The notes under the pieces: generated by a model
The model's database searches: none
What the model was told of the DNA's origin: nothing
Seen by the model: the letters and a program-made list of their open reading frames with translations, nothing else
In this document: positions 22,171 through 33,200 of the stretch, piece by piece
Position numbering within the stretch: the first letter of the stretch is position 1
How the letters are laid out: each line of letters starts with the position of its first letter
DNA from: Taudactylus pleione
Taxonomy: Eukaryota > Chordata > Amphibia > Anura > Myobatrachidae
Direction of reading: 5' to 3'
Length of the DNA stretch: 64,000 bases
Assembly: GCA_031769625.1 (NCBI GenBank)
Contig: JAUIMM010000213.1
Coordinates: 4,359,501-4,423,500 of the forward strand
Position numbers and translations under genes: made by a program

Positions 22171-22345
22171 GAAGGGGCACGTGGGGCTGTAGGGGCATCT
22201 GCTGGTGTGATATGCCGAGATGTGTGCTGGGTTACCAGAGGTGTGCTTTCTTCCTCAGGCTGCACAGGATCAACTGGCTCCAGGATGACCTCCTGCAGTT
22301 CAGGTGTGTCCTCATCTGACACTTTGGCTCAGCAAAACATGACAT
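22171..22345 (-). pseudogene. Harbinger Myb-like gene, probable internal exon
   Basis: The reverse complement from a possible acceptor TGTCAG near 22311 reads DEDTPELQEVILEPVDPVQ then PEEESTPLVTQHTS, an acidic linker typical of Harbinger Myb-like proteins. The last 63 bp (22171-22233) duplicate 19635-19697 with one mismatch. Confidence 0.5.
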
Positions 22346-22431
22346 GATGGGCCTGAATTTACCAAAAAAATGGTAAGTAACTAGACTTTACATATTGTTT
22401 AAAGACTGAGCACAAACATTTAGTTGGGTAT

Positions 22432-22592
22432 TTATCAAAGCTGGGAGAGAGATAATATTTTAAAAAATAAATTACCAACCAAACATCTCCTATCATTTTT
22501 TAAACACAGCCTGTAAAATGTACATCTAATGCTGATTGGTTAGTACTTTATCTCTTGCATTTTTATCCCAGCTTGGATAAATACCCCACTAA
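22432..22592. mobile_element. Palindromic MITE (GGGTATTTATCAAAGCTGGG termini)
   Basis: GGGTATTTATCAAAGCTGGG at 22434 is the inverse of CCCAGCTTGGATAAATACCC ending near 22587. The inner arms GAGATA and TATCTC also pair. About 155 bp, no coding. Confidence 0.8.
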
Positions 22593-22794
22593 TGAGCTGC
22601 TAACACTCCTTCTATTCTTAACCATGATTATGCTCAGCTGGTTGCACTCCAGACTACCGCAGGGAGGCTCCATTTCCGGGGCACCTGCTGAGATTTTGTT
22701 ACCAGCAGGCGCCGGGCTCCCCCCTGCAGTGTCAGTGGCAGACGGAGGCTGGAGCTCACCACTGAGCTCCGGCTTCCGGCTCCCGCAGTGCACT

Positions 22795-23190
22795 ATGGGA
22801 AAGACGTCATAAGGGACACTACCACTACTGGGGGCACTGCATAAGAGGCAATACCACAACTGTGGGCTCTGCATAAGGGGCACTACCACTGTGGGCACTG
22901 CATAAAGGGTACTACCACTACTGGAGGCACTGCATAAGAGTCACCACTACAGTGGGCATTGCATAAGGGGCACCACTACAGTGGGCATTATGGGTAAGGG
23001 GCACTACTGCTGTGGGCATTGTATAAGGGGCACTACTACTGTGGGCATTGTGTATAAGGGACACAAATGTGGGCATTGTGTAAAAGGGGCACTGCTGTGT
23101 GTATACATGAATAAGGGACACTACTATGTGGTGTAATGTGAATCAAGATTGTGCTACTGTGTGACGTAATTTGAATTAGAAATACTATTG
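22795..23190. repeat. GGGCACTACCACTGTGGGCA-type minisatellite
   Basis: Irregular 25-33-bp units containing GTGGGCATTGTATAAGGGGC or close variants. The region is non-coding. Confidence 0.85.
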
Positions 23191-23954
23191 TGTGACCATG
23201 CCCCTTTCCTTTTCAGACCACGACCAACTTCTCTAGGACCACTTTAAGCACTGGTCAGGACTCATGTGGTTGTACCTAACATGCTGGTAGGGACTATTTA
23301 AGGGAAGTGTGGTTAAGTAAGCCACTTAAAGTGAGTTTTTGCCACTTAACGAAAATAATAAGGCCACACAGGTGTTATGCATTGACTAACAGTACATGGC
23401 TGAATGTGTATGTTTTAAAAAAGACAGTGGTTTTTTTAAATGTAACTTTATACGGTTGAGCGTGCGGGATGCCGAAGGCCTGAATACCACCGCCCGAATC
23501 CTGAACATTGGCATCATGAAAGTAAGTATCGGCAGTGGCGGGCTGGACCTGGGGGCAGGGTGCCATGTGCCACCCGGGCCGCAGCGCCATGCGGGCCGCA
23601 GGCAGTCTGTGTCTGTGTGACACAGCTGCACCGCACGTGTAGTGCTGACCGGACGGAGTTCGGTCAGAATCTACACAGTTACAAACATACAGCCACCAGC
23701 TCCGGCAGCTGTGTGTTTGATTTGAGTGGCAGCCAATGAGAGTCTGTCAGACTCTCACTGACTGCCGCTGCGCCCACTGCAGGAGCCGCTCCATCTTCCG
23801 GCTACTGCAGTGGGTAATGGGAGAGACGTCATGACGTCATATGACGTCTCTCCCATAATGCAGAGCGGTCCGGCCCGGGAGGACGAACGGAGGAGCGGAT
23901 GGCGGCGGCGGGAGCGGGGATTCAGGTAAGTGGGTTTTTTTATTATTTATTACG

Positions 23955-24640
23955 TGTGTGTGTACTGTGGGAGGGGGGGACCACTACTGGGGGCACTACA
24001 AGGGGGAGAGCACTACTGGGGACACTACAAGGGGGATTACTACTGGGGGCACAACAAGGGGAGGCTACTACTGGGGGCATTACAAGAGGGGATTACAAGG
24101 GGGTATTACAAGGGGGGACTACTACTGGTGGCACTACAAGGGGGAGAGCACTACTGGGGGCACTACAAGGGGGGGACTACTACTGGGGGCACCACAAGGG
24201 GAGGCTACTACTGGGGGAATAACAAAGGGGGGACTACTACTGGGGGCACTACAAGGGGGAGAGAACTACTGGGGCACTACAAGGGGGGGACTACTACTGT
24301 GGGCACTACAAGGGGGGGACTACTACTGGGGGCACTACAAGGGGGAGACTACTACTGGGGGCACTGCATAGGGGGTACCACTACTGGGGCACTATATAAG
24401 ATGCTTACTACTGGGGGCACAAGGGGCACTGCACAGGGGGGACTACTACTGGGGACACTATATAAGAAGCTTACTACTGGGGGCACAAGGGGCACTGCAC
24501 AGGGGGGACCACTACTGGGGGCACTGTATAAGGGGCACTGCATAGGAGGATCACTACTGGTGGCCTGTATAAGGGGGTCCTCTCCCGGGGCACAGGGGGC
24601 ACTGCATATGGGCACCACTACAGGGGGCTGCCCCATATCT
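23955..24640. repeat. GGGGGACTACTACTGGGGGC minisatellite
   Basis: Short units of about 25-30 bp, with GGGGCACTACAAGGGGG between. The resulting 301-codon Gly/Tyr/Leu-rich frame (23930-24835) is an artefact. Confidence 0.9.
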
Positions 24641-24799
24641 TTATTTTTACTTTACATTAATTCCATATGGACCCACCTCCTCCCTGGAACACTTGAGGGG
24701 GCGCCTAAGCACGCACGTGCTCCGGGCACCCTGGCTACACGCTACTCCTCTGCCAGGGCCGCCTACATGCATTTGCCCCCCAGGCTAACAGTTGCCAGC

Positions 24800-24975
24800 C
24801 AGCCCCTGAGTATCGTGGTGTTAGGGGGAGGTTAGGGTGTGGGCTTAGGCACACCAGGGAGGGAGAGTTAGGATTAGGGTGCGGGGAGGGGGAGGTTAGG
24901 TTTAGGCACTAGGGGGGAGGTTAGGGTTAGGCACCGGGGAGGGAGGGTTAGGGTAGGGGTTAGGAAAACACTCAC
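24800..24975. repeat. GGTTAGGGT telomere-like tract
   Basis: GGGGGAGGTTAGGGTGTGGG and variants repeat, which is a degenerate TTAGGG array. It is followed by GTGTCGGGATTCTGGCTGTC, the sort of end sequence seen beside other tracts of this type. Confidence 0.75.
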
Positions 24976-25099
24976 TGGTCTTCCCTATGAGTGTCGGGAT
25001 TCTGGCTGTCAGGATGCCGCTCATACCCAACCCTTTTGATTGGCTGCTGACCTATACACTAATGTTTGCTTTATCCTTTTGCAATAACTCACCAGGTGC

Positions 25100-25210
25100 A
25101 TCCTCATCCAGATGTGGACGTGGCCACTTGAGTGTTTCTTTTTTACTTTTTCTGTTGTTGAGCTGGACCAAAAAATAATGTTAATTGAATGTTCAATGTT
25201 TTGATAATGT
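25100..25210 (-). pseudogene. Harbinger Myb-like gene, probable second exon
   Basis: The minus strand encodes SGHVHIWMRMHL in one frame, and in the other frame PRPHLDEDAPG followed by GTGAGT at about 25098. The second version fits the acidic linker of Harbinger Myb-like proteins with a splice donor. Assignment is by order and composition only. Confidence 0.4.
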
Positions 25211-25314
25211 GCAGCCATCATTTGCAAGAAAGCAGACATTTGTAGTGAACTACCATCAAACATTAAGTTGAGATGCACTTACAACAAAAAATAGAACTGT
25301 CTAACGGGAATCGG

Positions 25315-25793
25315 TATGAAATACCGAAGGACGAGATGCCGGCTGTCAGTACACTGACAGCAGCATCCCGAAGGTTGGAATCTCAACATTGGAATGATGA
25401 TTACTGTTCCCCTGTCCTATTTACCCCCTAACCCTCCTTTTTTGTAACCCTCATACTAACCCTCCCTACCCTAACCCTCTCGGTAAGTGCCTAAACCTAA
25501 CTCTCCCCCCTTAGTGCCTAACCCTAACCTCCCCCCGGTGGTGCCTGAACCTGACCTCCCCTGTGTGGAGCCTAACCCTAGCCTTCCCCCTCCCGCAGCC
25601 TAACCCTGTCCCCTCGGGGGTGCCTAAACCTAACCCTTCCCTCCGCGGCTAATACTTACCTTGCCCTGGTCTATTTGTCGGCATCCCCAGTCATGTTGGG
25701 ATTCTGTCGCCAGTGTTCTTTCGGTGATTGGGAATCCGGCGCCGAGATTTTGGCAGTCGGCATCCCACTCGTCGGGATATTAACCGCATCCCG
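25315..25793. mobile_element. TIR element with internal CCTAACCC tract, TCTAA flanks
   Basis: The ends CGGGAATCGGTATGAAATACC and the reverse of GGGATATTAACCGCATCCCG are about 45 bp of imperfect inverted repeat. TCTAA flanks both sides (25310-25314 and 25794-25798). A degenerate CCTAACCCTAACC array occupies 25425-25650. Confidence 0.7.
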
Positions 25794-26135
25794 TCTAATG
25801 TTGGTTACATGTACCTAGTAAACATTTACATTACTTTTAAAATGTCCAATGTTATTGCACAATCATCTTGTTGTGACTATTCCATGCTACTGTCTATTGC
25901 ATACAATCATTGTTTGTTTGCTTTGAGCACTAGTATGAGTAATAAGCATGGCTCCTGCTGATGTGGCACAATACAGCCCAGCATGCCCTTAAAGTTTACA
26001 CATGTCTCTCTGGTCTGACAAGTCACAGCATGCTGGGAAGTGTTGTACTCCAGCAGCAGATTACGGTGCTTCCCTGGGCTACCACAAACATGAAGCAGAA
26101 TGACTATGTTACATACAGATATATGTAACTCCACT

Positions 26136-26726
26136 TTAGGGGTACTCACCAGAATGTTCCTGGGTTGCAGGACAATCTGTGTCATGGATGTGAATCCCTG
26201 GTAGGATCTCTGGTGATAATACTTGTTTGAGGTCCTCCTCAAATGCAGTATAATTAGTCGGAATCCTGCGGCCACCCCCTGTCCTGCGGGCTTCCTTAAT
26301 TTCGTCAGAAATCTTGAGCTTGAGCACCCTCTTAATATCATTAAAGCGCTTTTTCACATTCTTGAAATCATGTTTGTAGACACTCACAGCATTGACAGCT
26401 ACAGTTATAGAAAGCCACATAGCCTTTTTCCTGGCCAGGGGAGTGCGGTGAACCTGCTCACCAAGTTGCTGGTGGAATACAGGCCCCATGGCTCTCACCA
26501 CAGGGCAGTTCTCTTCATAAGAAAAGCGCACATTGCGCCCACTGTGCGATTTTCCCAGCAAAGGAGTTTGTGACTCCTCTTCCTCCTCACCCTCCTCTTC
26601 CTTGCCCTCCTCCTTTTCCAGCTGTTCCTCCAGCCCTGCCTCAGTAGTATTTCCCTCCTCCTGCTCACTCACAGCCTGCCTGATGAAGACCTCCTTCTCC
26701 TCATCCTCCTCCTCCTGCTCCTCCAT
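26136..26726 (-). CDS. PIF/Harbinger Myb/SANT-like DNA-binding protein, first exon
   Basis: An uninterrupted 196-codon frame. An acidic N-terminus (residues 1-55, Glu-rich) is followed by a Myb/SANT-like trihelix-type domain from about residue 63 to 150: RNVRFSYEENCPVVRAMGP, then ARKKAMWLSITVAVNAVS, then KNVKKRFNDIKRVLKLKI, ending with GGRRIPTNYTAFEEDLKQ. The conserved tryptophan and the KRFND.KR helix are present. In Harbinger transposons such a protein binds the termini and helps bring the transposase into the nucleus. At about 26149 the coding strand shows CTG/GTGAGTAC, a good splice donor, so the true exon probably ends there (after EHS) and the last few residues are intronic read-through. 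No transposase partner is found within the window. It could be a domesticated gene, but the surrounding degraded pieces favour a transposon remnant with one well-preserved exon. Confidence 0.75.
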   Translation of the reverse strand: MEEQEEEDEEKEVFIRQAVSEQEEGNTTEAGLEEQLEKEEGKEEEGEEEEESQTPLLGKSHSGRNVRFSYEENCPVVRAMGPVFHQQLGEQVHRTPLARKKAMWLSITVAVNAVSVYKHDFKNVKKRFNDIKRVLKLKISDEIKEARRTGGGRRIPTNYTAFEEDLKQVLSPEILPGIHIHDTDCPATQEHSGEYP

Positions 26727-27127
26727 CCTCTGCTAAACCACTGGTCTCCTCTTACTAGCCATGCAAAAAAACAACAGAACAGCCTCCTCTCCTTCCAAAA
26801 CGCCTGACACCCTATCAAAGGACAAAGTGGAGGGTGTGGGGTTTATATCGGGTGTGTGATGCATAATGTAGTGGCCTTTTGGGTGCCAATGGGTGATTTT
26901 CTTTCATGCTCCAGCATTCCCACCAACTTGCATTCTGGTTGGTCTAAAAATTGGAACTTTAGATGCAGATTTTATCGCGAGAAGTTGCACGTGAATTGTG
27001 TTTTTTTTTTTCAAAAAAGCACCCTATTACATTTGTGATTCTCTGCGCAAAATTCGCATGTTTAAAAAGTTTGCATAGGTGCTATTATATAATCGCACCA
27101 TAAATCACAACCTATTACATCTGGCCT

Positions 27128-27616
27128 CAGATGTTAGACAGGCAATAGGTCGACACACTAAAGGTCGGCATGTAAGAAGGTTGTCAGGTACAAATGGCCA
27201 ACATGGTCAAAAGCTTGACTCGAAAGTGGTTGACACATTTTATTTTGTTTGCTTACCCTAATCTTCACCCTAACCCTTCCCTTGATGGCTAACCCTCCCT
27301 CCTGGTGCCTAACCCTAACCGTGGGGGTAGGAGCCTGTCCCTAACCATCCCTCCTGGTGCCTAAACCTAATATTCCGGTAAGTGTCTAACACTAACCATC
27401 AGGGTAAGTGCCTAACCGTTGGGGTAAGTGCCTAACCCTAACCCTCTGGTAAGTGCCTAACTCTAACCCTAAAAAACCTGTCGACCATTTGTGTGTTAAC
27501 CATTTTCATTTCGATCTTTTGTACCTGTCGACCTTCTTCCATTTGACCTTTAGTGTGTCGACCTTTTGTCCCTGTTGACCTTTTGTCCCTGTCGACCTAT
27601 TGCCAGTCTAACATCT
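27128..27616. mobile_element. TIR element (GTCGACCTTTT type) with CCTAACCC tract
   Basis: Left end AGATGTTAGACAGGCAATAG and right end TTGCCAGTCTAACATCT are inverted copies. Subterminal GTCGAC blocks recur (GGTCGACACACTAAAGGTCG on the left, TGTCGACCTTTTGTCCC on the right). The centre (27255-27480) is a degenerate CTAACCCTAACC array. It sits exactly between CATCTGGCC and GGGGCCAAATGTAATAG, so it inserted at the end of another element. Confidence 0.7.
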
Positions 27617-27799
27617 GGGGCCAAATGTAATAGGGTGAGAATTTAGAAATGTGAGAGTTTATCAGTAAACTCTCACATTGGTCGAGCTTTATCTTCAAAA
27701 TGGGAAAACATCTGGACTTGAGCGTTTTTTGAGTCTAAAAATATGCGAGTTTGCATGTCCTCAGACTCTATTACATTGTCCGAGTTTAAAAAATGTGAG

Positions 27800-29150
27800 A
27801 GCTTACTGGCCCCTGGTGTCTATCTAGTCATTATCGACCTTTTAACTGTCTATCTATATTCCAGATACCGTTGCAGTGCACAACATTTATATTCTGTATT
27901 TGAGCAATAAAATAAATAGAGCTTTAATGTCTTGATACTTTCATAAATATATATTGAAATCCATAGGTTCGTTTTATTGTGCTCTATTTCTCAATTTTTG
28001 GGGGGTTCTACAAAACACCAGACTGGATTAATATGGAGAGAAGCATACATCTACATGGGAGTGTAAACCCATAAAACTAGAATCAATTGTGTAAATATAT
28101 TTGTGCTGCTCAAGGTTTACAGTTAGTAAATGTAAGAGGAATATATTTATAAGTTACTGTAATTGTTATTCTCCTCCTATGTAGCCTCTTTAGTCAATTG
28201 CACTCTTTCCACAGTTTCCTTGTTCCCCCATGATAATGTAAGTAGCGGAATGTGGATGCATACATCACTTATGTGTTTGGTTGGGGACAGGAGTAGTAGT
28301 TGCTCCTGTACAATTATAAATGACTTTCAGTGTGCATTACTCTGTATTAATTCATGCACATATGACATTTTGTCATGTATAAAGTCAGGAAAAATCATGT
28401 ACTGCACATAGTCTACTAACCATTTTCTAACGCGCGTAACCTATGGAACATCTGATAGTGCATCTGTCTGCAGAACATCAGATAACACCTAAAGTGTGCA
28501 GAGCATTTGATAAGGTGTTCAGTCTTTAGAACATCTGATAATGTGTACTGCTCAGCTAGAAGACTGAATGTCATTTTCAAGTATCCGTGACATTTTTCAG
28601 TAAGAAAGATAGCAGTGTTCAGAGATGAGGCACCATTTAATAATCTAATATTTTGTCTGCAAAATTAGTTATACTAGCTTTCATGGTGGATTCCTTAGTG
28701 TCCTCACACAGCAAATATTACTAGTGAGCAATAGTGATTTCTCTGTCTTAGGCTCCCAGTTATATAGAAGGCAGGCTACTTCCTAAAGGTGACAGTCTGT
28801 CAGTGTGTGGCCAATGTCATTCAGTCACTGTTTTAGGGGTCCCCTAAACCTAGTTTGCATTTGGGTGGGTATAACAAAACATGTATTTAATGTATTGGAG
28901 TAGATTTTAAAAATAGTATTTCCATTATTGTTTCACAAATACGAAGAATGTTTAAAAATAAATATTTAGCTTTAGTACTTATCTCCGTTTTCCGCTAAAC
29001 AATATTAATTTAGATTTAAAACAAATTACTGTGTGCATTTGTAAAAAGACAGAACATGTTTCTTTGTTTGGCTGTTTAACAGTCCTATCCCAATCTACCT
29101 GTCCAACGTTTTTAGTAGGTAACATTTTTTTTTATTTTGAAGAGGGCCTC
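27800..29150. other. No gene recognised
   Basis: AT-rich sequence with no supported exon or repeat structure. Short open frames (28163-28411, 29031-29333) have no domain. Confidence 0.5.
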
Positions 29151-29159
29151 ATACATTAT

Positions 29160-29345
29160 TGTTTATTTATTTATTTATTTTATTCATTAACATTTATTTA
29201 TATAGTTCCAACATATTCTGTTTCGCCTTTACGATTGGGAACAAACAGTACTGAAACAAGACTGGTAATAACAGGCAGCCAAAGCGATAAGAGGGCCCTG
29301 CTCGCAAACTTACATTCTATAGGGACAACATAAATAGTAGTATAA
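29160..29345. repeat. Dispersed interspersed repeat (GGGAACAAACAGTA...GGGCCCTGCTCGCAA), copy 1
   Basis: TTGGGAACAAACAGTACTGA through GAGGGCCCTGCTCGCAAACT and TTACATTCTATAGG match, in reverse orientation, 35020-35160, and a fragment near 60000. It looks like the tail of a short retroposon or DNA element. The family was not identified. Confidence 0.65.
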
Positions 29346-29399
29346 AAAAACATACATACAGAAGTATGTATAATGTGTTGTACTGCAGTACACAATTAT

Positions 29400-31430
29400 T
29401 ATACATAAGAGTGTTGTTACCACAAAAATTAAATACTGTACGTAGCAAGTCCAATTGTGCTGTGACTATAGCAAAATATTTAGCCAAATGTCCAGCATAT
29501 TCAATTGCCTAATATCTATTATATACTGTAATATGTTCAATGTATACAGCCCAAACTCTCCAATATTCAGACCAATATACATATAGTCAACCATGGGGAG
29601 AATGTTTCTCCCCATGGTTTTTCTGTAGGTATACAAAATATAGTGGCAATAGAGGACATGACCTGAGTCCAGTTTCTGTGGCCACCCCCTCTCTCTCCCT
29701 GGCGCATGAGTAGACTCTAGCACTGTGCCTATGCCTAATATGCATGTGTAGATCTTCACGATTTCTGTACTGGGAATGCACAGATCTTTGGGAAAATAGC
29801 ATCTGCGCTACTTTCCTGGTGATTTCTGTGGCATTGAAGGAGAGTTAAGTATTGTAAATGGCTGCAGGCTGTGCTGAATTGCCACCCCTGCACCCATTAT
29901 AGATACACCCATGACTTGTGGGTGTGGCTGCGCTTCTTTGGCAGGCCTGGGCCCATGACTTTGTACACCCTTATCCCCACTTTCAAATCCCTTGATTACT
30001 GCAAATGATTGTAATCAGTCGTAATTGTGCTGGATAAATGCTGCAATAAAGCTAAAGTAAAAATTGGGTAAAGCCAGACTGGCTTTCTAAACCAATTACG
30101 AATGGTGATGGGCATCCCTTACCGTGGTGACACCTGGTGCGGGGAGGATTGTAGTGTGCGCGGAGGAGCCCTGCGCTGGCAAACAAGGGGGCGTGGTATA
30201 TTCTGAAAATAATAGGCTTTTTAAAAGTTGATCTGAAATTGTGAAAAACCCCTGTACAGTTAAGTAGTAGTTAACATGTTTTTAAGGACCTATGTATGAA
30301 ATTTTGTGCAAAATTCTCAAAAGTAACATTCCTTATTGCCGAATATTGCAGCAATGCAGAGTCTTTTTAGAGCTTCGTAAATAGTTTTTGAGTTCCTATA
30401 GAAAGCTATAGGGACTGGGGTTGCTTCGGAAAGAGAGTGACAGCAGAAATCTCTGAAACCTCCTTGGGAAATGGCTCCAAAACAGTTATTTTCTGAGGAT
30501 TTACTTTTTAATTCCTTAATAAATAGACACCTAAGAGAGGCCTATGGGTCACTCATATAGTCAGTGTTAAAGGAGACCTTTTACTCCCCCGCTACAAATT
30601 TCAGACCTACAATCCTAGGGTCACATTACAAAGTCTATGTAAGTAGTTGAATAACTATTGTGAATAATGCTGGTGACAAGTGGTCAGCTTTGCCATGTAC
30701 TATCGAGGCTTCTGACAAATAGGGGATAGAGATTTAAGGCCTGACTCAATCGTGGACGTAGTGTTGATGCCACACGCAAACGGACAATGGTTTCAGTCTG
30801 TGAATGCGTCCCAATGGTTACTGCCAGGAGCCACAGATCAAATTTCTAACGGGGGGTGGCTAGCCAGACGCCGGTATATCGCAGTCAGTGACTTCATCTT
30901 TAGATGCAGTTGCGCTGACACAGGTATCCATGTTCAGACGGATAATCTACACCTCCATAAGACTGGTGCAATGTTCAATGGTGCAACCGATGGTGTGACA
31001 GATGCGTGCTATGGTGCGTCTTAATGCGCACAGCGGCATATTAGCACCGCAGCAGGTGGACGTCTCTGTACAAATACCATCGGTAGTAGCATAAAGACGC
31101 AGTTGTGCTGCGGCAAAAATCTCCCTCAGATTCCAATTTCTCCATGTATAGCTTGTACCAGCAGACAACAGACTATATGTGCCTGGAGTCTTAGCAGTGA
31201 GCATGGATAGTATGGCTTGCTTGATTTCATCCAGATTTAAGTACATAATGTATCTAAATAATCAGACTGTTCCTGGATTGATTAGGATAGTTAATTGCAG
31301 TTAAACATTGCAAACAATCTAATAGTTGTTTTAGTATTAATTATAGTTTATAATTTCAAGTAAAATTTATGAAAACATTTATTTTTTATTTTTTTATGTG
31401 GTCTGATTAGGGTGAGCCGCTTGCATCGAT
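29400..31430. other. No gene recognised; one MITE-like pair of ends
   Basis: CCATGGGGAGAATG/TTCTCCCCATGG forms a small hairpin at about 29591-29619. From 30738 (AGGCCTGACTCAATCG) to about 31250 the composition resembles the larger DTCAG-type MITEs, but a matching right end was not found. No exons are supported. Confidence 0.4.
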
Positions 31431-31479
31431 AACAACTGCGAATAACATATAAGGTCTCTGGTTTCTAATGGACAAGTCA

Positions 31480-31800
31480 TACTTACCGACTTTTCAACTC
31501 TCCTCCCCGGGAGCAGATGCTGGGTCAGACTGTAGACATCATTAGGCCCTGCCCCCTTCACTGGAAAAGGCCGTAGTTAGCGGGTCCGCAATGAGGGGGC
31601 GGGGCTAATGTGATTCGCTTCATTTTTGCTCCACCCCTCCTATGGACCCGCAAATTCCCTGTACAATCTCCCCATCCTGTCCACTTCACTAGGAAGTGGG
31701 CGGGTTGTGGCAGGTCTGCCTACTCTTTCAGGAATACGGGGGGCTACTCGAAAAATAGGGAGCTTCCAGTAAATTCTGTGGGGGGGTAGGCAAGTATGTG
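31480..31800. repeat. Short dispersed repeat with inverted ends (ATACTTACC... GGCAAGTATG)
   Basis: CATACTTACCGACTTTTCAAC at the left and GGGTAGGCAAGTATGTG at the right are related in inverted orientation, enclosing a GC-rich body with CTCCCCGGGAG. Probably a SINE- or MITE-like unit. Confidence 0.5.
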
Positions 31801-31969
31801 AACAAGTCTGCCTTGTCCCCAACAGTGTTCAGCAACTCAGCATTTTGGTCCCTGCCACCATTATCCACGAGGCATGGAGAGACGGGAGTTCCCATTTATC
31901 GGAGTGCATCAGGCTGGCGGCATAGGTACTGGTGTACACCACTCTACACATTGTTTGCCGTTCCAGGGG

Positions 31970-32215
31970 AGTGACCTGGGTCTGCGGCGTAGGACAGACG
32001 CCAGTCCCAACACAGCTGCTACACTACCATCTCCTCCAAGTGACCACTTACGGCTCCGTTACCATTGAGGGCTACGTTCAGCATATTGCCTGACGGCAAC
32101 GGGGGATACACCCGGGACTGTGATACAGAGCGGACATCAGTCCCAGTATAGCCGCCACTTTATTTCATCGCCAGGTGGCATGTCACGGCTTTGATATTAC
32201 TGAAGGCTATCCAAC
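31970..32215. repeat. Diverged tandem duplication, about 125-bp unit
   Basis: GGACAGACGCCAGTCCCAACACAG at about 31992 and CGGACATCAGTCCCAGTATAG at about 32132 begin two related blocks that continue through ACGGCTCCGTTACCATTGAGGGCTA and ACGGCTTTGATATTACTGAAGGCTA. The origin is unknown. Confidence 0.5.
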
Positions 32216-32219
32216 CTTG

Positions 32220-33195
32220 AAAATACTTTATTTCCAACGATAATTATTTCAAGCACATTCCGGTGCTCTATAAACACCAACTGGAAATTAATTTACATCA
32301 AGCCTTTGCCGAATAATTATTTTGTGTATGTGATTAATGGTGAGCATTTGACCCGTTATTTCTCATTGATTGAACTTACAACAAAGTACTATTCTATGTT
32401 AAGTAAAAGATCTACAATCGGATACTTTTAAATGGCTATAAGAGTTGTTGCAACAACTCTATTATTGTGATTTATACTCTCATTATAGAGTTACATTTTA
32501 TATATTTTTATTGTGTGTTTAATAAATGTTGTTGAATATTTATTGATTCAAAGAGGCTAAAGTGTTATTCATTTTATCAATCAAGCACATGCTAGTATCC
32601 AGTCATAGTAGCGCAGTCTACTTTTTTTTCTCTTTTTCTATGGTTGTATTTTTTATGTCAGAAAAGCAACTGACATTTAGACGTTGCAGCACTGTGAACT
32701 GAGATACATAAACAGTACATATTAGATATTTTACCTTTATTGGTTCTTTTTAGCGCCGGTTGTCGACTGGAGTCATCCTTTTATGGAGTGATCTCAGTAG
32801 ACATAGGTTGTTCTAGTTGTCCCCATACTGGAATATATGTTAGGAGGTGTGGAATATTTAGCAACTGTGTCCACCTCTGAATCACCCCCAAATTGTCCAA
32901 GATGATTTTGCCTCTTAGATGGTTGTTTATTTTAGGCCTCACTCCTTTTCGTGTACGCAGGGATAGTCAGAGAGCGCACTGGGTGTCACCAGACCCGGTG
33001 ATGCCTCTGTGCCTGGCATGTAGAATTCAGCTGCTGTCCTTGCTTGCAGTGCACAAGGCATTGTGAAGTCAAGAGAAGTAGCTCCGCCTGCCAGAGAAGA
33101 CAAGAAAGATACACAGAAAAAAAAAAACCAAGAAGAAATGGATTAAAATGTAAGTAAGAAAGAAATTATGGTGAATGAGGGCACTGGCACGTGGC
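32220..33195. other. No gene recognised
   Basis: AT-rich in its first part and average in composition later. No domain, splice-consistent exon or terminal repeat was recognised. Confidence 0.45.
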
Positions 33196-33200
33196 ATACT

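Larger units (their letters stand above)
19200..27127 (-). mobile_element. PIF/Harbinger-derived block, disrupted
   Basis: Pieces of a Harbinger Myb/SANT-like accessory gene are spread on the minus strand in collinear order: exon 1 at 26726-26136, a likely exon near 25210-25100, another near 22345-22171, and a distal piece at 19697-19214. A terminal motif GGCCAGATGTAATAGG (reverse complement) lies at about 27112-27127. No DDE transposase was found. MITEs and minisatellites fill the spaces. The left boundary is uncertain. Confidence 0.6.

Noticed and set aside
23930..24835. 301-codon Gly/Tyr/Leu-rich frame, silk or glycine-rich protein like
   Set aside because: It is produced entirely by the GGGGGACTACTACTGGGGGC minisatellite. 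No start, signal peptide or conserved flank.
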